DNA of 64,000 nt from Bacteroidales bacterium (GTDB lineage: Bacteria > Bacteroidota > Bacteroidia > Bacteroidales > P3), in assembly GCA_009785505.1 (NCBI GenBank), contig WQWA01000002.1:1-64000 (forward strand). The letters run 5' to 3'. Shown one piece after another: positions 49,690 through 57,654 of this stretch; the stretch's first letter is position 1; every line of letters begins with the position of its first letter. The notes beneath the pieces are model-generated. The model was not told where the DNA came from. It searched no databases and saw only the letters and a program-made list of their open reading frames with translations. The translations under genes and the position numbers were made by a program.

Positions 49690-50697
49690 ATGAATAACAG
49701 ACTAATAATTTCCGGAGCACCACACGTGCATAGTCCCGAAAATGTCAGTAAAATAATGTGGGGCGTGGTCATTGCACTTCTTCCGGCGGCGTTTGTTGCT
49801 GTCTATTTTTTCGGATTTGACGCTTTAGTCACGATTTGCGTTGCGGTGGCATCGTGCTTGTTTTTTGAATGGGCCATTCAAAAATACATGTTCAAGGCAA
49901 CGCCGACCGTAACCGATGGTTCTGCTGTAATTACGGGGCTTTTGCTTGCGTTCAACTTGCCAAGTAATCTGCCGATTTGGATGACCATTCTAGGTTCGTT
50001 GGTAGCGATCGGTGTTGCCAAAATGGCCTTTGGCGGCTTAGGTAAAAACCTGTTCAACCCGGCTTTGGTAGCACGTTGTTTTTTGTTGATCTCATTTCCG
50101 GTGGCGATGACCTCTTGGCCCAAAATTATTCGTCCGCTATTCGGCGAAGGTTTTGTAGCTGGTCCGGATGCTTTGACCGGTGCAACACCGCTTGGATATC
50201 TTGTAGATGGTATTGCTCAAAATGTTCCCGTGAGTACATTGATGCAATCGGACATTATGCCTTCATATTTCGGAATGTTTTTAGGTGCACACGGCGGCTC
50301 GCTTGGCGAAATCTCGGCAATAGCGATTTTGTTGGGCGGTCTTTATATGTTGTGGAGACGCATCATCACGTGGCAGATTCCGGCAGCATTTATCGGAAGT
50401 GCATTTGTGTTTGCATTTATTCTTAACGCAATCAATCCGGAAATATACATCAGTCCTTTGGCACATATTCTTACAGGCGGCCTGATGCTTGGTGCGATAT
50501 TTATGGCAACGGATATGGTCACTTCGCCTATGTCGCCGAAAGGTCAGTTGTTATTCGGTTTAGGATGCGGTGTACTGACGATTATCATTCGCGTTTGGGG
50601 TGCATTCCCCGAAGGCGTATCGTTTGCGATTTTGATTATGAATGCGTTTGTTCCACTAATTGATAAGGCGTTTAAACCAAGAGTATTCGGAAAATAA
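49690..50697 (+). CDS. rnfD: Rnf complex subunit D
   Basis: 335 residues, about ten membrane segments; FNPALVARCFLLISFPVAM and the covalent FMN site DALTGATPLGYL (Thr166). Core membrane subunit of the ion pump, homologous to NqrB. Confidence 0.97.
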   Translation: MNNRLIISGAPHVHSPENVSKIMWGVVIALLPAAFVAVYFFGFDALVTICVAVASCLFFEWAIQKYMFKATPTVTDGSAVITGLLLAFNLPSNLPIWMTILGSLVAIGVAKMAFGGLGKNLFNPALVARCFLLISFPVAMTSWPKIIRPLFGEGFVAGPDALTGATPLGYLVDGIAQNVPVSTLMQSDIMPSYFGMFLGAHGGSLGEISAIAILLGGLYMLWRRIITWQIPAAFIGSAFVFAFILNAINPEIYISPLAHILTGGLMLGAIFMATDMVTSPMSPKGQLLFGLGCGVLTIIIRVWGAFPEGVSFAILIMNAFVPLIDKAFKPRVFGK

Positions 50698-50705
50698 AGC
50701 CACGG

Positions 50706-50770
50706 TGTCATTCCGCCGTAGGGCGGAATTTCCCGACATTAAGGGGATTCCCGCTTTTGCGGGAATGACG
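50706..50770. repeat. Hairpin element between rnfD and rnfG
   Basis: TGTCATTCC..GCCGTAGGGCGGAA..GGGATTCCCGCTTTTGCGGGAATGACG; nested palindromes with outer arms TGTCATTCC / GGAATGACG. Confidence 0.85.
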
Positions 50771-50786
50771 ACAAAAAAAAATAACT

Positions 50787-51350
50787 ATGAAAAAGAAACC
50801 TTCAACATTAAAAAATATGCTCCTCGCTCTAACGCTGATAGCCGGTGCTGCAGCATTGAGTGTAGGACTTGTAGTTGCCGTCACGGAAGAGCCCATTGCA
50901 TTGGCTCGACAAGCCAGATTAGAGGCTGCAATTCGAACCGTTTTGCCGGAGTTTGACCACCTTGACGAACCCAAAATTCAAGAAGTTGACGGCGGAGAAC
51001 TCGTGTTTTACAGAGCGTATTACAACGACGAATATGTTGGAACAGCCATTGCAACCTTTTCAACGAGAGGTTTTAAGGGTTTGATCCAATTGATGGTTGG
51101 CTTACTTCCCGATGGAACGATCCACAATATTGATGTTATCAGACATCGCGAAACACCCGGACTCGGCGATAGAATCGAACTCCGATTTCCTTGGCCCCGA
51201 CAATTTCAGGGTGTGCATCCGGATAATGTAAATTTACGTGTCAGACAAGACGGGGGAGATATAGATGCAATTACCGCAGCCACAATTACCGCAAGGGCTT
51301 ATCTCGAAGCCGTTAGACTTGCTTTTGACAATTTCACAATCGAAAATTAA
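50787..51350 (+). CDS. rnfG: Rnf complex subunit G
   Basis: 187 residues. One membrane helix, then a periplasmic FMN-binding domain (RETPGLGDRIEL, then DIDAITAATITARAYLEAV). The flavinylation site reads TAATIT (Thr168) where [ST]GATxT is usual; the G-to-A change is uncommon but other bases of the motif are kept. Coupled to rnfE by a 4-bp gap. Confidence 0.95.
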   Translation: MKKKPSTLKNMLLALTLIAGAAALSVGLVVAVTEEPIALARQARLEAAIRTVLPEFDHLDEPKIQEVDGGELVFYRAYYNDEYVGTAIATFSTRGFKGLIQLMVGLLPDGTIHNIDVIRHRETPGLGDRIELRFPWPRQFQGVHPDNVNLRVRQDGGDIDAITAATITARAYLEAVRLAFDNFTIEN

Positions 51351-51354
51351 AACT

Positions 51355-51942
51355 ATGAGTAACATTGCCACCTTGACAAGAGGTATTATCAAAGAAAACC
51401 CCGTATTCGTTTTGCTTCTGGGGCCGTGTCCGGTTTTGGGCGTTACCTCCTCAGCCATGAATGGATTGGGTATGGGCGTTGCCACGATGTTCGTTCTAAC
51501 GTTATCGAACGTGCTTATTTCTATACTCAAAACTCAAATTCCGGACAACGTACGCGTTCCGGCATTCATCGTGATTATTGCGTCATTCACAACCGTTGTG
51601 CAATTTTTGATGGAAGCTTATACACCCGAACTATTTACACAGCTCGGTGTTTTCATTCCGTTGATCGTTGTAAACTGTATCGTTTTGGGGCGTGCCGAAG
51701 GTTTTGCAATGAAAAACGGTGTTTTCAAAAGTTTTTTGGACGGAATAGGTATGGGATTGGGCTTTACGCTTGCTTTGACGTTGCTCGGAGGCGTTCGTGA
51801 AATTTTAGGCGCGGGTAGTATTTTCGACTGGAAATTCATTTCCGGCGACGGGATTCTCATTTTTATTTTAGCACCGGGTGCGTTTATTGCACTTGGATTC
51901 TTAATCGCAATAATCAACCAAATACAGCGCAAGAAAACATAA
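51355..51942 (+). CDS. rnfE: Rnf complex subunit E
   Basis: 195 residues, six membrane segments; NPVFVLLLGPCPVLGVTSSAMNG and VVNCIVLGRAEGFAMKNGVFKSFLDGIGMGLGF are the RnfE/NqrD blocks with the half-helix Cys. ATG 51355 is used; the longer frame overlaps rnfG. Confidence 0.97.
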   Translation: MSNIATLTRGIIKENPVFVLLLGPCPVLGVTSSAMNGLGMGVATMFVLTLSNVLISILKTQIPDNVRVPAFIVIIASFTTVVQFLMEAYTPELFTQLGVFIPLIVVNCIVLGRAEGFAMKNGVFKSFLDGIGMGLGFTLALTLLGGVREILGAGSIFDWKFISGDGILIFILAPGAFIALGFLIAIINQIQRKKT

Positions 51943-51950
51943 ATACAGAA

Positions 51951-52030
51951 AGTGACAACTTACAACTGACAATTGACAAGTTGTAGGCTGTAATTAAATT
52001 TGTCAGTCGTAAATCGTAAATTGTAAATAA
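51951..52030. repeat. Low-complexity inverted repeats between rnfE and rnfA
   Basis: GTGACAACTTACAACTGACAA and later TTGTCAGTCGTAAATCGTAAA form imperfect complementary tracts (ACTGACAA / TTGTCAGT). Similar in style to the other simple-repeat spacers. Confidence 0.6.
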
Positions 52031-52037
52031 AAAAAAC

Positions 52038-52610
52038 ATGGAATATATCTTAATCATTATCGCCGCCGTATTCATCAATAACGTCATACTTGCACAATTT
52101 TTGGGTGTATGTCCGTTTTTGGGTGTATCGAATAAAATGTCAACCGCCATAGGAATGGGGCTTGCTGTACTGTTCGTGATTACATTAGCAACGATTATCA
52201 CTTTTTTGGTTCAAACCTATATTCTTGATCCGTCCGGATTGGGCTATTTACAAACGATTGCTTTCATTTTGCTCATTGCAACCTTAGTGCAGATGATTGA
52301 AATTATTTTGAAAAAAGCAAGTCCGCCGTTGTACCAATCTTTAGGTATATTTTTGCCGTTGATGAGTACGAATTGTGCGATTTTGGGTGTTGCTATTTTG
52401 GTTATTCAAAATAATTTGAATCTGCTACAAGCTACAACAACGGCAGCCGGCACAGGATTAGGCTTTTTGCTTGCTATGGTTATTTTTGCCGGACTTCGCG
52501 AACAAATGGAACTTCAAGGAGTTCCAAAAGCCATGAAAGGTGCACCGATTGCAATGATTACAACCGGTATTTTGGCTTTGGCGTTTATGGGATTTTCGGG
52601 GTTGGTGTAG
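52038..52610 (+). CDS. rnfA: Rnf complex subunit A
   Basis: 190 residues, six membrane segments; NNVILAQFLGVCPFLGVSNKM and LGIFLPLMSTNCAILGVAILV are the conserved RnfA half-helix regions with Cys. Completes the B-C-D-G-E-A operon. Stop lies 7 bp before the remnant transposase gene on the other strand. Confidence 0.97.
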   Translation: MEYILIIIAAVFINNVILAQFLGVCPFLGVSNKMSTAIGMGLAVLFVITLATIITFLVQTYILDPSGLGYLQTIAFILLIATLVQMIEIILKKASPPLYQSLGIFLPLMSTNCAILGVAILVIQNNLNLLQATTTAAGTGLGFLLAMVIFAGLREQMELQGVPKAMKGAPIAMITTGILALAFMGFSGLV

Positions 52611-52617
52611 GTTAAAT

Positions 52618-52911
52618 CTATTCCTGTTTTCTGTCGATTTTGAAATTAAATCGGTCTTTGTTCCATGTTTTGGGATTGTTGATGATGTATTCGCCCAACG
52701 TAATATCTGTGAATTTGATTGGTAATTTTTCACACCATTTTTCAGTCATCTTTCCTGCGTCATTCAATATTATCTTTCCATTATCAATGTTTCCAAACAA
52801 ATGTTGTCTATTATTCACACAAATCGTCACAAAATACAGCCCTGCCTGCGAATAATCATATCCCTTCAGACGAATGCTGCGACGATGATGAATGTTTGAG
52901 TTGTAATGCAT
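52618..52911 (-). pseudogene. REP-associated tyrosine transposase (RAYT, Y1 family) with large internal deletion
   Basis: 97 residues. Residues ~10-70 match the N-terminus of RAYT proteins (RRSIRLKGYDYSQAGLYFVTICVNNRQHLFG, then LNDAGKMTEKWCEKLPIKFTDITLGEYII). The family would continue with the MPNHxH metal motif and catalytic Tyr, but instead the chain jumps to the typical C-terminal end YIINNPKTWNKDRFN. So about 80 or more residues are missing in frame, including the HUH site; the product cannot be an active transposase. Such proteins mobilise REP-type hairpins, which links it to the palindromic elements in this window. Confidence 0.8.
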
Positions 52912-52930
52912 AATTTTTCGATATTTTAAT

Positions 52931-52955
52931 GGGACGACCGCGAGAGTGCCCCTAC
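52931..52955. repeat. Decayed palindromic element
   Basis: GGGACGACCGCGAGAG TGCCCCTAC: keeps the CCCCTAC arm of the GTAGGGG family with imperfect pairing. Lies 19 bp beyond the 5' end of the RAYT remnant. Confidence 0.6.
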
Positions 52956-53048
52956 AAGATATAAACGCAAAAATCCTGATTTTCGTATAAAAAATTCCTT
53001 AAAAACTGTTAAAATGTTGATAATTTCCAAAATTGTTAATAACTTTTC

Positions 53049-53079
53049 TTGACAGGATGATATTTTTTTAGTACTTTTG
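53049..53079 (+). promoter_or_regulatory. Promoter of the large secreted protein
   Basis: TTGACA (53049-53054), 17-bp gap, TACTTTTG -7 box (53072-53079). Leader of 80 bp before ATG 53160. The rest of the 52912-53159 gap shows only AT-rich sequence and one decayed palindrome. Confidence 0.6.
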
Positions 53080-53159
53080 TAACGGTTTAGACACAATAAA
53101 GCGCTAATCTTGTGGTGTCGAAAACTTGAAAAAATTTAATCTCAAAAACAAAATACATC

Positions 53160-56100
53160 ATGAAAACATCAACACTAACAAAAAAACTAGCCTTGCTTCT
53201 TTGTGCGATATTTTTAGCACAGGGAGCGTTTGTGGCGGTGCAGGCACAAGGATCACCACAGCCAATCAATTTAGCCACTTGGACACTAAGTGGCATGTCA
53301 GGTGGAGGTGTGTCGCCTTTTGCACCAACCACCAGTGCAGATGGCATTATTGTCGGAGGTTTAACAAGAGGAGGGAGTACTACGGGTCTGATAGCCTCCG
53401 GTTCTCCTGCTGGAAGTGCTTGGGGTGGAGTTATTACCCCCGCTAATAATGCAGGAGGAGGTAGTATGGCAACTGCTATAGCAAATGGGTCTTTTGTAAC
53501 ATTTACTGTTCAGGCAGAAGTAAATAATCGCGTTTCTTTAACACAAATAGGAGCGTATAATGTTAGACGGTCAGCAGGTGGTCCACAACAAGGGCAATGG
53601 CAGTATTCATTGAACGGTACGGACTTTTTCGATATTGGTAGCCCGATTACTTGGGGCGGAACTACTAGTGATGCCGGAAATGTTCAACCAGCGATAGATT
53701 TATCAAGTATAAATGCCCTGCAAGATGTAGGTAATGAAGTAACGATAACTATTCGCATCGTTTTATGGAACAATGGTAACAATGGTACGTTTTGGTTAAA
53801 TGGTCATAGCAACGGCGGCTCAATGAACTTTACTATAAATGGAGTGGTTACTTTTCCACAAGGACACATAGACCTACCAACATTCTCTCACCAAACCGGA
53901 AATATTTTTGAGCCAAGTATAAACGTAACAATTTCACCTGCCGTTACAAACGGTGGTGATGAAATCCTTTTTTCAACAGACCCTAATGCTCCAAGATGGG
54001 AGTTTACACCTTACGTCAGCGCTATCGCGATTTCCGAAACAACAATTTTAAGAGCAATTGCCGTTTCCGGAAACGATACGAGCGATATAGCAACAGCAAC
54101 CTACACATTCCCAATTAATGTGCCGGATATTGCGACGTTTTTCGCACAAAGTGCATTGCCACAGAATGATGGTGCCATTTTCAGAATTGAAAGTGACTTA
54201 ATTTTTGTTTGGAGTTCTGCTCGTAATGTGTGGCTCAGAGAAGCAAGTGGAAGTGGTTTGTATGTTTTCGATTGGGGAGTAGCAAATGCTGTTTTGTCAG
54301 GCTTAAGTCCGGGCAATATAATTACAAGTGGTCTCATCGGAACTCGCGGAGAATTTGGTGGCCAGTCTCAATTTATACCGGTTCAAGGCCATCCGACACT
54401 ACAAACTGAAACAGGAAGTCCAGATGTGCTGCCAATTGTAATCTCAATGGAAGACCTATTAGGGAACTTTGACGAATATCTTGGAAGTTTTGTAAGATTA
54501 GAAGGTGTTACTTTCCAGTCAACTACGACATTTGGAACTGCAATTTGGAACCGTACTATTGAGCAAGGCTCTTCAGAAATGATATTCCGTAACAATTGGG
54601 GAGGCATAGATGGAACAACAGTTACAGCGGGAGTATTGTATGATATTACAGGTTTTGTAAGGTATAACAACAGTACTGGCCAAGGGCGACAAATCGGACC
54701 TCGCTTCAGTGCCGACATCACTCCCACTCCAATCATCACAGTCAACCATCTTTCGCACGGATTTGGCAATGAGGAAGTAGGTGAAACAACCGCACCTTTT
54801 GAATTCAATGTTTCGCAAGTAGGACTTACAAGCGATATTTCATGGCAACTGAATGATACATCTGCAGGAGGTGTTTTCAATGTAACGGAATACACAAACT
54901 GGACAGATGCTGATGGCGGAACTCTGCTTGTAACATTTACCCCGAATGGAGAATACACGTTTAGAGCAACAATTACGCTTATCGGACCAGGAGCGCAATC
55001 CATAGATACTGTGGTTATAAACCTAACAGGTACAGGTGTCGCAGTAGGAACTCCAATCCTTCAATTTGCAGACGACACACCTCTTAATTTCGGCAGAAAA
55101 CTTGTTGGAGAAACAAGCCAATCACAAACAACATCTGTGGTTTCTGGCGAAAATTTGACCGAAAATATTTCATTTTTCTTCAATACAACAGGTTCAGCGG
55201 CGGGTACAAACTTCACGATAGTTGCCCCTATTGCTCCAAACTTTGATGCGGCTGCTGGCGGATTTTTCACGATCACTTTTACACCAACACAAACAGGTGT
55301 AGTTTACGATACACTGGTTGTTCGTTCCGTTGCAGACGGCGTAAGCGATACTCTCATCATGTTTGGTGAAGGTGTAGCACCAATGACTGTTCCGATTGCA
55401 ACTGCTGCAACAAACGTAGGGCCAATATCGTTTACAGCAAATTGGAATTCGGTAGCAGGTGCAGACTCGTTCCGTTTGTACGTTGTTGATGCGGCAAGTA
55501 CGCCGGTCACAGGTTCGCCGTTTACAAATATCACCGGAACTTCATTCAACGTTACAGGCTTAACGCCCGATACGGAATACACTTACACCGTTGTGGCAAT
55601 CAATGATGTGGAAACAACTGCAGCTTCAAATCAGATTTTGGTTGCAACGTTGGAGCCGGAAGTGTTTTCGCTAATCACAGGAATGGGCGAGTTTGGTCCG
55701 GGATTGTTTGTGATTGTTAATTTAGATTCTGATTTTGCAATGAGTACCCATAATACAGGAACAGGTCCTCTCGGCTTTGCTCGTGCAGCAGTTACAAGCA
55801 CTAACGATACTATCATTAATCCTGCGGAAAATCTAATTTGGGAAATTCAACGTGTTGGAGATGTTTACACAATTCGCACTCATACACCTCCGGCAGCAGG
55901 TCAGAATTTTATAAATTGGGCAACTGTAAATGATCTGTCATTGACAGAAACAGCCGGAGATTCTGCACATTTTGAGGTATCATATAATAATGGGTTTGAG
56001 TTCTTCTTGCCTGCGGAAGTAACGAATCCGGCAGGTACGGCGAGAAGAAGGCTTGCTTATCGTTCAGCACTTGGTGTTGCTGGCGGTGGTCCAAGATTTG

Positions 56101-57527
56101 GCTTGCACAGCACAGTATTTAATGCGGATAACCAGCGCATAGCATTATTCCGTCTTGGTGGAGCGTTTGTTCCTCCTGTTGCAGACCCAACATTCGACCC
56201 GCCGGCAGGTGCATTCTTTGCAGAACAAAATGTAACGATTTCTACAGTTACCGAAAATGCAAGAGTTTACTGGACAAATAACCCTACGGCGACAATAGAC
56301 GAATTTACGCTTTTCACTACGGCTGTTCCGGTTTCTACAACTACAACACTTAGGGCATTTGCGGTTTCTCAAGACAATGCAGATACGAGTCAAATCGTTT
56401 CGGCAACTTATATTTTCCCTGTAGATGTCGCAAACATCGAAGAGTTTCTTGCCCTTGAAGAGGGAGCTATAGCAAGAATTACCGAAGAACTTACAGTAGT
56501 TTTCCAATTCACCAGAAATCTCTTTGTGCAAGATGCGTCGGGTTGGTTGCTTATTGACTGGCAGAATCCACTCAACCAATACATTGATGGCGATAGAATT
56601 ACCGGTGTAGTTGGAACTCGCGGCGTATTTGGCGGCCACCCACAATTAGTTGTGATTCCTAATGTGTGGTTGCCGAAAGGCGTAGCAGGCGGACCTGCTG
56701 TAGCAGCAGTGGTTGAAGCTAAAGACATTACCGAAGACGATATGAATCGCTACATTGCAATTGAAGGTGCAGTGATGGCAGCTGCGGTTACTTTTAACAA
56801 TACTGCAATCGATGGGCAAATTGTTGTTGGCAATCCCACAATGACAATCCGCGACCATTGGGGCTTGATCAGCGGTACGTTCACCGAAGGTGCTGTTGTA
56901 AATCTGAAAGGAATTGTAAGACCATTCGAAGGTACACGTCGTATCCACTTGCTCCAAATAGAAGCTGTACCTACTCCAACCATTACAGCAAGTCCAAATC
57001 CGATCGCTTTCGGAACCCAAAACATTGGTACGACATCATCGGCTCATACGCTAACAGTTACCGGTGCAGCTCTAACACAGAATATCACTGTAGCAATCAG
57101 CGGGTCAGATGCGGCAGCATTTAGTGCAGGCGTAACATCGTTGCCGACTGCCGGCGGAACGCTGAACATCACATTTGCTCCAACAGCAGCACGTGCTTAT
57201 AGTGCGACTCTCACGTTGAGCAGTGCAGGTGCAGAAAATGTTGTTGTTCAGTTGAGCGGTACAGGAGTAGTTGCAAACTCAATCTGTCCGAGAGAAGAAC
57301 TTGAGAACAGCGTAGTACTCTTCCCGAATCCGGTTCAAGATGAGCTTTTCATTGAAACAACAGAAACCATTTCTGCTGTGAGAATTTACAACCTTTCCGG
57401 ACAACTGGTTGTTCAGCAACATGGCAATGTGAATTCGGTTGATGTGTCTGCACTTCCGCAAGGAACGTATATTGTGCGCATCGTGTTCGATAGCGGAATA
57501 ATTCTGTCGCGAACAATTGTGAAGTAA
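53160..57527 (+). CDS. Large multidomain secreted protein with type IX sorting domain
   Basis: 1455 residues. Signal peptide (LALLLCAIFLAQGAFVAVQAQ). Domains as read by eye: beta-rich region (30-235); chitobiase-C-like Ig domain (245-325, FEPSINVTISPAV); an OB-fold-like module (about 330-470, VWLREASGSGLYVFDWG, GTRGEFGGQSQFIP); two ASH/HYDIN-like choice-of-anchor domains (500-740); fibronectin III (745-830); a second chitobiase-like domain (1005-1085) and second OB-like module (1090-1250, FVQDASGWLLIDWQ, GTRGVFGGHPQLVV); a third ASH-like domain (1270-1375); T9SS type A sorting domain (1385-1455, LFPNPVQDELFIET, LPQGTYIVRIVF). No catalytic motif seen. OB-like modules of this kind often accompany extracellular nucleases, which fits the genes that follow. 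Confidence 0.85.
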   Translation: MKTSTLTKKLALLLCAIFLAQGAFVAVQAQGSPQPINLATWTLSGMSGGGVSPFAPTTSADGIIVGGLTRGGSTTGLIASGSPAGSAWGGVITPANNAGGGSMATAIANGSFVTFTVQAEVNNRVSLTQIGAYNVRRSAGGPQQGQWQYSLNGTDFFDIGSPITWGGTTSDAGNVQPAIDLSSINALQDVGNEVTITIRIVLWNNGNNGTFWLNGHSNGGSMNFTINGVVTFPQGHIDLPTFSHQTGNIFEPSINVTISPAVTNGGDEILFSTDPNAPRWEFTPYVSAIAISETTILRAIAVSGNDTSDIATATYTFPINVPDIATFFAQSALPQNDGAIFRIESDLIFVWSSARNVWLREASGSGLYVFDWGVANAVLSGLSPGNIITSGLIGTRGEFGGQSQFIPVQGHPTLQTETGSPDVLPIVISMEDLLGNFDEYLGSFVRLEGVTFQSTTTFGTAIWNRTIEQGSSEMIFRNNWGGIDGTTVTAGVLYDITGFVRYNNSTGQGRQIGPRFSADITPTPIITVNHLSHGFGNEEVGETTAPFEFNVSQVGLTSDISWQLNDTSAGGVFNVTEYTNWTDADGGTLLVTFTPNGEYTFRATITLIGPGAQSIDTVVINLTGTGVAVGTPILQFADDTPLNFGRKLVGETSQSQTTSVVSGENLTENISFFFNTTGSAAGTNFTIVAPIAPNFDAAAGGFFTITFTPTQTGVVYDTLVVRSVADGVSDTLIMFGEGVAPMTVPIATAATNVGPISFTANWNSVAGADSFRLYVVDAASTPVTGSPFTNITGTSFNVTGLTPDTEYTYTVVAINDVETTAASNQILVATLEPEVFSLITGMGEFGPGLFVIVNLDSDFAMSTHNTGTGPLGFARAAVTSTNDTIINPAENLIWEIQRVGDVYTIRTHTPPAAGQNFINWATVNDLSLTETAGDSAHFEVSYNNGFEFFLPAEVTNPAGTARRRLAYRSALGVAGGGPRFGLHSTVFNADNQRIALFRLGGAFVPPVADPTFDPPAGAFFAEQNVTISTVTENARVYWTNNPTATIDEFTLFTTAVPVSTTTTLRAFAVSQDNADTSQIVSATYIFPVDVANIEEFLALEEGAIARITEELTVVFQFTRNLFVQDASGWLLIDWQNPLNQYIDGDRITGVVGTRGVFGGHPQLVVIPNVWLPKGVAGGPAVAAVVEAKDITEDDMNRYIAIEGAVMAAAVTFNNTAIDGQIVVGNPTMTIRDHWGLISGTFTEGAVVNLKGIVRPFEGTRRIHLLQIEAVPTPTITASPNPIAFGTQNIGTTSSAHTLTVTGAALTQNITVAISGSDAAAFSAGVTSLPTAGGTLNITFAPTAARAYSATLTLSSAGAENVVVQLSGTGVVANSICPREELENSVVLFPNPVQDELFIETTETISAVRIYNLSGQLVVQQHGNVNSVDVSALPQGTYIVRIVFDSGIILSRTIVK

Positions 57528-57550
57528 AAAATCAATAATCAGACGAAAAT

Positions 57551-57579
57551 GTAGGGGCAGGTTTCAAACCTGCCCCTAC
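57551..57579. repeat. Perfect 29-bp palindromic element after the secreted protein
   Basis: Arms GTAGGGGCAGGTTT / AAACCTGCCCCTAC followed by ATTTTTG; may also terminate transcription. Confidence 0.92.
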
Positions 57580-57618
57580 ATTTTTGCCAAAAAATTTGGT
57601 AAAAATGTTTTTTTTTTG

Positions 57619-57626
57619 TACTTTTG
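57619..57626 (+). promoter_or_regulatory. -7 promoter element for the BACON lipoprotein gene
   Basis: TACTTTTG, 28 bp before ATG 57655; the ATG at 57631 would be nearly leaderless. Confidence 0.6.
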
Positions 57627-57654
57627 TAAAATGAATAAATCCCCCCAAAAAAAT

